From assembly GCF_000003815.2 (NCBI RefSeq), contig NC_049982.1, positions 27,139,205-27,185,097 on the forward strand: DNA of 45,893 nt, given 5' to 3'. This document shows positions 21,666 to 33,600 of the stretch, piece after piece; within the stretch, counting starts at the first letter, position 1; the number at the start of each line of letters is the position of its first letter. Made by a program: the position numbers and the translations under genes. The notes under the pieces were generated by a model that was not told the origin of the DNA, searched no databases, and was given only the letters and a program-made list of their open reading frames with translations. The DNA is from Branchiostoma floridae (lineage: Eukaryota; Chordata; Leptocardii; Amphioxiformes; Branchiostomatidae).

Positions 21666-24600
21666 TTTACTTTTGGTCTTGCTCTCGGTGTGTTTGGTGG
21701 GTGTGGGTGCGATGGGGGCCTGCCCTGCGCTCCCCGCCTGCGCGGCCGCCTTCTGCTTCAGCATGGTCCAGTCAAACGTGTAGTCGTACTGGTGGTTCAG
21801 GGTGCGGAACAGGATCCGGAACAGCTGGCGCAGGTACATGTAGTCTGGTGCCTCCTCGAACCGCAGCCCCCGGCAATAGTTCAGGTACATCGCAAACTCC
21901 GCTGGGAAGCCCTGCAGGACATATGCAAATATCCTGTCAGGCGAGCTCCTGAGGTGTCGCCAAAAATTAACAAACATTCCCTATGGAGGTATGATAATTT
22001 CTATGCCCTGTAGGACAAGTTAAGTTTTAGATATCCTATAAGGCTCACTCCTGTGGTGTCGCCAAAATTTAACAAACATTCCTATGCCATAGGTTTCACT
22101 GTGTTCAAATAGTTCCTCCTGACTTCTAGACTAAAAAGTCCACAAATGCCGACATTATATGGAAAATTTGATGCCAAACTGACTGTCAAGAATTTGTTAA
22201 GAATTGCATATAAAATAGTGAAAATTTGTGGCCTTTTTGGGTACTATTTCCATGGGTGACAAGCAAAATGCAATTTGTTTTTTTATTCCTCGTAAAGAAA
22301 ACTGAAAAAAATCACATCTCCAAAAAACATGGGCAAGAATGTCTCTGGTACGTTTTCTTAGATGTCCACAAGCTGACCAGAGATGTTGACCACAGAACGT
22401 CGTGTTGTTGACATTTTGGTGGACAGTTACAACTGACCGCTGTTGTAACGTTAGTACGCTCAACTACGGATAGCAAGCAGAGTTCCCACCTCCCCCTCCA
22501 AGTGGTGAGAAGAGACTATAGACTACCCACCTTACATAGAGCTTCGAGTGGAGTGGTCATTTTCTTCACATGGAAAGCCATGGACAGACAAGGTTGTGGT
22601 TCAGACATCATCCAACACTACAGGTTTCTACAGACATTACGAAATGGCACGTGGAACGGATTCTATCGCTTACCTTACATAGGACCTCCACTGGCGTCGA
22701 CATTTTCTTCTCGCTAATTTTCTCGTACTTCTGCTTTTTGGTCGCGGCCTGTGTAGAAACGAGGGATAATTGCGAAGACGTTATTTGCATGTTTCCCTGA
22801 ACACCAATTGGGTACATTAGATTGAATGTAATAGCCTGCAGTTAATAAGCACTTCAAAGTGGGGCCACCTTACACAATACAGAAACATAAAGGCTGTTAT
22901 ATGCAGACACACACATATACGAGTCTTGTTTTTAAATGCTTATTTCTTTACCTATCATGCGTGAAACTTAAATGTAGGTTAGAAGAAAGGCCTTTGGTAA
23001 ACTTGACTTGTTAATATTGTATGAATGGGCAAAACTAAAGCAACAAACTGACTAGAAGTGTCAAACAGATTAGGCATAATTCTTAAACTAGATATTACTT
23101 TCGGTTGTCGTTGTGTGTGTCTAGGTTTGCAAATCAGAATACATGCCTCAAATTATTTGCAGAATGCAAGATTTGAGAGGAAAACCAAAACCAATAACAA
23201 CATATAACGATACTTAAAACGCTTGAAAAATAAAGTTGTTGTCATAAGACCCCACGTTATTGTAGTGTACTGGGAATTATCTTTATCACATTATGTCAAA
23301 ATACACGGGGAAAAGGGGTCGGGAAGTTGCGTAACTTTATTTTGGTCTTGTCACTATGGGAAGAACATATCAACTGCACATCTACATACCTTCGATGCCC
23401 TCTAAGTTACTCACAGTACCCTAGAGACATTAAGGATTTAAAGATTGAGTGTACGGGAATTCTGCCCATGTTTGTCTATCGTTACATTTCATTTGTAAAA
23501 TGAACAAAGTCTGAGTTTTAAATTGCTTCTGTATTTCAGAAAGTTAACTAGATAAACCAGAGCCAGAAATACTGGGTCAGGGCTTTAGCCAACTCAAAAT
23601 TTTTTTCCGTCAGCCAATTACAATCTTCGCGAAAACCGCGAAAATTAATTAGAAGGACTGAAGTGAAACCTTGAAAAACGGGTTTTAATGAGATTATCGT
23701 ATGCAAAAGGGCGCCGACACACATTGTCAACAATCATAACAATAGCAAAACAAACAGTGTGAGGCTTTTACGGCGTCCCCAAGCCGCATGAAACTTCCAC
23801 CAAGAATTTTTGTCCGTCAAGGTTGACGGATTGGTTTTAAATTCTTTCCGTCAGACGCAGCAAATTTCCGTCAATTGACGGAAAAACGGACGCTGGCTAG
23901 AGCCCTGTACTGGGTGCAAGTAAAATTGGAGCAGTACGCCTACTTTTTGGCTGTCCATACACCTACGATATTTGTGTATGTTTACGTACATAAAGGTATC
24001 ATTTTACAAGAGTAATCTGTGCACATACAGCATTTTCCTGACCTTTGTGGTGTCAAACATTTTTAAATTTTGAAGTGAGCTATAGAATTTCCAATTCAAG
24101 TTCTGAAGAGAGGGAGTAAGGTGTTAGCTTTGTGACAAGTTGTGCACCCTATGATATTCTCGGAAGCAACATACTTGTCTACAAGTTCAATAAAGTAAGA
24201 AAAAATAATGGGCAGACACTCAAAGCAGACTCAACCTTTAAGAACTGTATAATATGTAAAGATGAAGGTGTCACATCAAGACAAGCGGCATACACAACTC
24301 ATCTGGGGAAATTTCAACCATCATTGGAGACATAGCTTAGGGGAAAGGGGGGCTAGAGTTACAGAATGGAACGAGAAAGGGGCAACTGATCGCACAAAGA
24401 GATAAAAATGAGAAACAATGAATGCACACTGCTTCACTGAAGGAAAACTGAAGACTCTCTGTCTCTTGTGGCCGAGTTACCCCCAGGATATGGGTCAACT
24501 GACTTTGAAGACCCACCAAAAAAGGAGATAGGGTGAATGCCAGACACAAAAGCTTGAATTCTTTTGTAGATAAACATATATTTTTAAACAGACTAGCTCT

Positions 24601-27600
24601 TAAATATGTATGGCTATGTTTACAGTAGGGAGAATTTGTGTTATACTGACAAAAAAGGAGTGATAGCTGGGGTAATGCCAGACAACTGTTTTGAAGATAT
24701 ATACAGACTTACTATTTTACATGATGACTATGTTGAAAGTAGGGAGATTTGTGTTGCAGGAGGTAAGGCATACCTTATATTACTGTATACAGGGATTTCA
24801 TTTTACGCAACCCACCCCCTTCAAACATTTCAGGTTTTGTTTGTTTTACCTAACCAGAGGATACATATAGCCTTCAATTAGCATATTTCAATGTGGCCCA
24901 TAGTTGAACACACAGACCACTAACAGCAGACTACTCTAGCCCCCTGCTATAGTGACTGCAAAAAGTTGTGTGGGCCAGGGCTACAGGAACAGAGATGGGC
25001 GTAGTGATGCACCATCTGGTGCGAGAAGGACTTAAACTTAACTAAGGCTTAGCAAAACTTTAAGGAAATGGAATAATGCGATAAAGACAATAGGGAAACC
25101 ATAGTAAATGTTAAAATGGGTAGGGACTTAATATTTTCGTGTAACGCAGGGAAACATAATGTTTTATAGTAAACTCTGTGCAGTCAAAGCAACATGCACA
25201 AACCCATCATATACAGTCACACTACTAAGAACTACTGTAACAGTTATGCAAAGGCTGGTACACCCTTTAGGATGAATGCTCCATTAAAAAGCTTACTATA
25301 CATTTTTCGTTTCTATCTAAAAACAATATGCCGAACATAGGAATTTAGCTGTTCACCTCCCTATTAAATCATTGGCAAAACCTCTGAAGTAAGGCTGACT
25401 TGGCAAATTTGACCATTTAAAATGTTCGCCACGCATACATTTTTTTGGCTGTACATCGTAGGTAGTTCCCTAAATGATTCTTTTCTGATATTGACATTTG
25501 AACATTGTTGGTCATATGCAACATGGGCAAGAAAAGTTATATCATGTAGCAGTTACAAGAAATTTGAAATTGGAAAAAAACTTATAAAAGTTGATTTTAA
25601 CTAACGAGTTAAAAAAATTCAGGGCCCGACCGTGCCCCCAAAATAGTCTGGTAACTGCATGGTGTCCAAAAGGGCCCACTCAAGTAAGCACCAAAAAACA
25701 GCCTATTTACTACACCGAGGGTCCCCTTTCCAACTGGGGACTGTACTATAAGTGGGGGTTTCGTTTGGAGCATATCTACCATCCGACCAGCCGTACCAAC
25801 CAGAGGGGAGAAGACAGCTAGTACAAGTACGCACAGCGCCTACCTTCAGGCCCTGCCATGGGAGGCTCGACCTGTTGAAGTACATAAGCACATAGCCCAG
25901 GGACTCCATGTCGTCTCGCCGACTGGGAGGGGAGGGAACAACAAAAACAAACGTCGATGAGGGTTAGACATCCAGATAAAGAATAGTTACAGATGAATCA
26001 GTTTCAAATACTGGATAACAATCTGGGTTTTCTTCCGAATGCTCAAGCACAGCAAGATACATTTTGAGTAATTTGTGTATGTAAAAATCGAAGGCCCCTA
26101 TGACACAATACGTCTGCACTTATCTGAACATGTATGTTTCCATGAATTGTTTCCAAGTTAGGGGCTATCACATTTGACAAATCACCCACAAAGCATCTTG
26201 CTGAGCATGCCCAGTTGAATTTGTGAAATGACTTATGCTGCTTTCAAACTACATGTGTGAAACTGGTTGGCCAGTTGTAATGCAGGTGAGCAAATGAACA
26301 AGATTTTGTGTTTACTACTGATCACAAGGTAAACAAGGCCCCTTCCTTTTCTTTTTTTAGTACAACAGCAATGAATTTTCCATGCTACAATGTACTTACA
26401 TGTTACACTTAGAACATCTAAAAAACATTGACAATTTCATTGTAATCCTGCCATGCTATAATTAGTTTGTAACCACTTACATAAGTGATAGAATTCTGCC
26501 AAACAATGAACCCCAAAGTTCCTACTCAGATATTCGAGCATTGGGTGTTTCAGACAGAAGTACCCCACTCACCTCTGCTCTATTCCGAGATGTGCATTGA
26601 TACTGGCGTATCGGGCCGTGCCAGTCAAGTTCTTGTCCTCCCGGTACGGTATGTGCTGTCGTGTTTTGCTATCTCTGTACTTCTTTGCAAGGCCAAAATC
26701 TATCAGGAAAACCTGGAACAACGGGGCAAGGTATTACAAACAGGCAGATGTATTCAGTGCAAGAAATAGAAGAAGCATCAAAAGTGACAAAGAGAACATG
26801 ATAAAATGATCAAGAAGTATTTGAACAACTCATAAACAAAATAAAAAAAGTCAGAAAGACAGTCAGGTGTTCTATGTGTCCGTGTGTCTAAATGAAATGT
26901 CTGATAACACACATTTCTCACACGGTGGCCATGATAGATCTTAGACGAGTTCAATGAGGCAAACAAAAGACTGTCCATCATAATTGGCAGTTCAACCAAT
27001 GAAAGCATAATTTCTCATACCAATTAGAGAATAGCTGCATGTCCGTCAAATATTTGCATTATTATGTTGTCATTTTGCATCTCTTAAGGGACAATGGGAT
27101 CAGTCTTTGCTACTCTTAATTGGTATATCTGTTTTTATTATTTGATCTTATATTGTGAACATTTGTGTGGTTTGAGGGAAATCTAAATTGGGGCTGATTT
27201 TAGAAACAAGTTTTGTCTGTTTGCCTCATTGATCTCGTCTTCGATTTATCATGTCCGCCACCCGAGAAAGTAATATTTCGCGGGATGATTTTTGTTATGT
27301 AAATGTTTGCCCCGTATCTGTCTGCAGTGATTTCTCTCAACTGACTGCAGTCATCAGAGGGCATGCAAGGAGGCGCTGCTCTTGGGAAGCCACAGTGCCA
27401 ACGCAAACATGTCTGGGTTTGGCTAGGTATCTGACCTCCCCACAATTCTGTAACGTTACATCTTGGGCTTGTATTACTTATATCTGACCTTGAGATGGCA
27501 TAGACATGTGTATCTAAGAATACTGTAAATAAATCTAATTTCGTCTTAGTCTTATTTTGCCTATTTTGGTAGGAGGGAAAAAGAAGCTTTGAATTTTACA

Positions 27601-30600
27601 GATGAAATTCTGTAGTGTAGTATTAATTGGAAATGCATATTTTGAAATGTCATTAATTCGCAGTCGGAGAGTTTATCAAAAAGAAATAGGAAAATAAAAC
27701 CACCCAAACAGTTTCAAGAGCCAAGAACATTGTGTTAGAAAAATAGAAGTGTGCATGTAACATAAAAATTTAGGTGCACAGAAAACAATTTGGGTGCACA
27801 TTATATCATAAAGTAGAATGGCAGCAAATTGAGAAGAAAAAGTGCTGTTGTCCAGAGTTTCAGGCCGATGCCAGTAGTTGGTGTGGCGCACTTGATATTG
27901 GCATGCAGTGCCAACATAATGAATTTCAAATTTTGAAAAATAATGTGAAAAACCTAGATTCTATAACTAACTTTGAAATATAAAACAAGTATTACATTGG
28001 CATCAAAGGAATGGTTTATTCCAACTTTCAAACAACAAGAATAGTGAACTGTATATGTTAAGATAACAAAAGTATCTGAATACCTACGCACCACTACAAA
28101 GATGTATCCAGGTGCACCTACTGTCAAAAATTTGGTGCACAACTCCAATTTTGGGTGCACAAAACTGCATACGCAAGAGCCCAGAACTTAAAAAGGACCT
28201 ATATTTTATACCCTGCCTTCATGCATATAAAATCATGTCTATGTCTCTTTATCTAAATGGCACAGTCAGTGGTTTCTCCAACAACATGGCTGACAAATGT
28301 GGGCTGAAAGTAAAAATGAAAAAAACTGCGTGAGTGGACCCATTCAGGCCAATTGGCTGTGGCCCTCCTCTCAAGCAAAGCTGAAGTTTGCCAAAGCGAG
28401 GGAGAGAAAACCTCGTCCGTTACAGTAGTAGTACACAAAGTGATGGGAACAATGCACACCCGGAGATGTTGTTGTTAACTGTGGAGGGTGAGTGGGAAGT
28501 CCAGTAGGAAGAAATGTGGTGGGAATTGAGGAGAGGAGAGGTAAGGTCTTCTTCCAAAACAGAACAGCACACTCTTCTCTACACACCCAAAATGTTCCTA
28601 GTCTTCAATCAAAGGAGAACTTACGTTGTGGGAGTAAGTCTACACCTTCTCTTTCCTTAAAATCAATTTGACCACTTTGACTAAACTCTATAATTTGGTA
28701 CAAAAGAGATTTCTTTGTGATTGTTCTGATATTTTTTTACATAAAACGCCATCTTTTTTCCTTTCATTCGTGCCGAAGTAGATGTTACGACTTGTAATTT
28801 GTCATGAGTTTTCCATACATGAATTACAGAAGATTCAATGATAAGAGTGTTCCTCGAGGCACAGTCCTGTGGCCAACAATAGAACATTTCTGTCTGTTCG
28901 TGACCAACCAACAAGACAAAGACCAATTTTCAGTCAGCATATATAGTTTCTACTGAGAAGAAGCTTTACAAGCGATGGTTTCGGAGGAATGCCAACAACT
29001 TAAGCCTTGCAAGCTGTTGGAGGGCCACAACTGTGTAAAATTACCTTTTGAGCATTTTGGGCATGTCTTTGCCTCACCTTGTTACAGTGGCGGCCGATGC
29101 CCATGAGGAAGTTGTCTGGTTTGATGTCTCTGTGGATGAAGTTCTTGTTGTGTACATACTCGATACGACCTATCATCTGCAGAAACAGACAAAAGAAAAG
29201 GCAACATTGTTAATGTTATAATACTGACTTGAAAATACCTCAATCATCGTAACTGACTGCATGAAAATGGATGATATGTTTTCTGAGGTTTGTCTGTCAT
29301 CATTTGAATACAGCATCAGTAGAGTAGCAGAAGGCGAGTGGGAAAATGGTGTTACTGCAAAGGCCAGTCTACTTGGAGTGACTGACAGGAAGCAGAGTTC
29401 AGAGATAATACTAATACTAGTAATAGCAATAGTTGTTTAAGCAGACATGACAGTCCAGGTCAATGGGTCAATGGAAGAGGCTACTTACTCATGGGGATGC
29501 AGCATTTTTTATCTATGTTTTTACAGTCATATACTTCCCACATATGTTTAACTGTGGTCAGGATTTAGAAGTTAATGGACAGATGCAATGTTAATAAATA
29601 AGACTTATGATAAACTCTAAACATATCATGGAAGCAGGAGATCTTTGGTGATTTATTCAAGTACAGTACTATGGGAAAGGTCTGCCCACCTGGTCTGCTA
29701 ACATGAGAACTGTCTTCATTGTGAAGCGCCGTGAGCAGAAGTTGAAGAGATCCTCCAGGCTGGGCCCCAACAGGTCCATAACCAGGACATTGTAGTCCCT
29801 CTCCTGGCCATACCATCTGTGACAACACAAGAGGGGAAACATGGTCTTCAGATGCTGTTGTTTCTAGACAATTGATTTGGATTCACAATCGATCTGTCCA
29901 TGCAGAGTCAGGGGAGCCTAAGCATTTGCATGAATTTTAATAGATTCATACAAATCTAATGAAAAACACATGAATCACTCTGTGAAAACGTATGAATTTT
30001 ATGAAAAACGCATGAATCACTATGTGGAAACGTGAAACAAACAAATGGTCGGTTTCACATATGGTTTGTGTGTATCACATAAAATTTGTGCATTTCACAG
30101 TGATTCGTACATAAGATTTGTACATTTTTGCCTAGTGATTCGTGTGTTTTTCATAAAACTCATATTGTTTTCGCATGGTGATCTGAGCAGTTTCAAAAAA
30201 ATTCGTTCAAATAAAATTCCTGCAAATGCTAAGGCACCCATTTTTTTGACATTCTATAATTAAAGTGACAAACCCTGTCTGTACACTCTCTATCACAAGT
30301 ACCACATCATGTTCTATTAACAACAACTTGCTCAGAATTGAGGGGGCAGGTACATTAACTTGCCCACTTCAACTCAAGTCTAACACCGAAATAGAGTGAC
30401 TTTTTTGGTCAAGTACATCTCATCCAGATATGGAAAATGTAACAGTGTATTTTGTGTCCTTTTTTGGGAGGACAGAAATGACACTGCCATTAAATATCAA
30501 ATTACACTGGTTATGATTTGATATAGCTGCCGTGTGCAATCTCTATGATAGTATATGGTACAGGGTGACTTCATCATAGACTGTAATGTGTGTTTTATGA

Positions 30601-33600
30601 TACAAATGTTTCTTTTAGTTATACCGATACATGTACATGTAGTAGCTTTCCTCTCTTTAGGTATAAGTATAGGAGTTCAAAGTAGCATTGAAAAATTCAT
30701 ATCCCTCATGCATTTAATTTTTATAAACAGACTGTATCTGAACCTATGTAATCCCCACTTTCAGTTTCACCATTACCAAGAAGCGAGAAGAAGCCAAACC
30801 TATTTTTTAGTACATGCTACATAACTTACAATACAGTACCAACATGTATTTGTTGTAAACATGTCAAGTTATTGTGACCTGTACTTAGCTCAGTTGGAAT
30901 GTCAAAAATGTCAAACAAAGGTTTTCATTTATTCATTATTTCTGACGTCCATAATGTATCACGTCGCATCTGTCATAATCACAAAGACATACATTACCGA
31001 ACACCTATCCCACTCTGATGATAACCATCTACATTATTAATGAATGGGTGGGGTACAAAATTCAGCCAGCTATGTATAATGTTACATTCTCTGCCTTAGG
31101 CAGTTAACACATTCATGACACTTTCTAATAAATTTCTATAAATAGTATAATAAAGCCTTTGCTCATAACCCAGTATCAAAATGATATTCCTCCGTGGTGA
31201 AATTTCATTCTAGTCACGTAATTATTCATAGGAATGTAGCAGAGTTTTAATATTTGTCTATGCAGCCATTTTGCTGACGAGTGCATTTTCATAACGCTCG
31301 GGTAGCTATGACGCAAGGGCACCCTTGACGATACGGCCGCCCCCCATCAATTACAATACAATGACGCACACTTGCCGACTGTCCCTGGGGCGATAGATAA
31401 AAGCTTCTGTGTTACTGACATGTACAGCTGGTAACACCTGTTCTAGATGAAGCCTACATCAGTACATGGGCTTACAATATGTAGTTACTAAATGTTGCAT
31501 GTACACTACATACAGGTGAGAAAAAACAACGTCATTCTGTGTGCACATGAAGTTGAACACTTCTCACAATTGTTGTTGTTCACTTTGTACTGCCTAGTAA
31601 GTAGTATAGCACATAAGTCTCCTTGCTATTTCAGTAGCAGGATATATGTTTTTACAGTGAGGGGTTGCTAGTCCTTGCTTGTTATGCTCGAGGCACCTCC
31701 TCGTACACAGGAACCAATATTATGCCTCTTCTGAAAGACGGTCCAGCCCCAAACAAGATGCCCTACCCAGGATTGAACCAGAGTATCCCAGTTACCAACT
31801 ACTTGGAACCAGGAGCTCAACTGTGAGGCTGCTACCAGTTGAGCTACAGGGACTTGGAAATTTCCCATTTCTATAATGACTTACCATCAGAAATGATATA
31901 CAAAGCACAGATCTTTAAGTTTAACTCAACCAAACAAAAACTTGCTCAACCCAATTCAAAACGTTCTTAGAATAACGTGTTTGCAACAAATATATCTCAA
32001 CACAGCAATGACAAAATACAAATATGCTGACTAACACAAGATGACATGACTCAGTTTTCCCATGTGAAAGGATCGCCTGTACAAACTTTAGTACGAATAT
32101 AGCCCACTATAGGGCAGAGGCCATGCCTTGATTATATCTGAACCATTTCACCTGTATGGGAGTCTCCTGTACCTATTGTACTTGATCATCCAGTTGTGTG
32201 GACACATTCACAATTACACCAGAGGAGAAAAGGTTATATGGAATAGACACACCTTTGTTACTAATGTTAGGCCTTAAAAAATGAGTGTTGTGTTTTTGAT
32301 CCTAAAGGTTGGGGTTCCCTATTTTCTTACAATGTACAACTCAAGCACAATTTCTTTCTGGCTTCCCCAAGAAAGTTAGGTTTTTCCGAATTCGTAGCAT
32401 TTGTTTGTGGAGTTGTGGTTGAACAACATAACTCAAGAGAGTATACTGTACTTGGATTACTATGATACTGGTATGTTGTTTTAAAACTTTAAACCAAAGT
32501 TGCAACTTTGATACCCCATTCGATTTGAATGGAAGAGTCACAAAGCTTATTGACCAACATCTTACAATAGGTACATTCTACAATGTAAGTGTATTCTATT
32601 ACAGATTGCATTTTCCTTCATTTGCCTATACAGTTTTAAAGTGGAGTGCAGTAGAGCTTGGAACATGCCAAGAAAAAAAGCATACTGTAAATGCCTTCAG
32701 TTTAGGTTTTTACCTACAATTTAACTTTGTGGTAGAGCAACAATGGGGCGTTTGTTGTAGTTTTTAATTTGTTATCATTGTTCTAACCATGGATAGTGAG
32801 TGTGAGTGAGTGTAACATGGTGTACGGACAGAACAAGCACTTTTGCAGTGGTTCCAATTTCGCAGTGACGAAACTTTTAAACCAATGCTGCAATGCATAA
32901 ATTCCAACATTTACAGTACGCTACAAGCCAGCTGGCAACATGTTACTTTGGCGGAGAACATGCTTAAAATACTTTGTCTATCTCAGACCCTTGCCAAACT
33001 CCTGAAGGTCACCACTGAGCCTGAAGGACACAACACAACAAGGGCACACCTCAGTGTTGGGTGTTGGATTGTCCACGGGCATTCGTTTGTTTACCTATAA
33101 ACTAAAATAAACAAAGCCAGCGCTTGACCCTCGCTGGTAAACAATAGCCCTGCTGCAACCAGAGTACAGGGGGTATTTACGTAACTAGTGTCGCATTGGA
33201 AACCCAGGCAGAAAGATTTCTACAGGTATCCGGTTAGAAAAAATCACAAGCTTCCTTTTGATACAATGGCTGTGGGACCTAGTCCCCCTGCATTCCAGCA
33301 AAGGTTATGTTTCTTCATATACTTGTTGCTACAAAGGAACAATTGCTGTATGTTAGCAAATGATGTGGCAAAATCAGGGCTGTTGCCAGGACCCATTCCT
33401 GTTCTACATGGCAGAAATTTGCTTGTTAGAACAGAGAAATATCTTATCACATAGTTAGAAAAAAACTTCATACCGTATGAAATACTAGCACATGTAGAGA
33501 AAAAGCTACAGTATTTTCGTTAGCTTTAAATGACACATTCATCGAAAATAAACTTAAGATCCGATCTCAAACACTGAGTGGGACAAAAATTAACAGTAGA

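Noticed and set aside
26713-29077. Search for the vertebrate CK1 alpha L-insert exon in the intron before the DFG exon
   Set aside because: No minus-strand frame with the KRKRS-type basic insert was seen there.
31770-31853. Possible functional tRNA gene on the minus strand
   Set aside because: A and B boxes are present but spacing is too long and no cloverleaf or acceptor stem forms; it is continuous with a SINE body.
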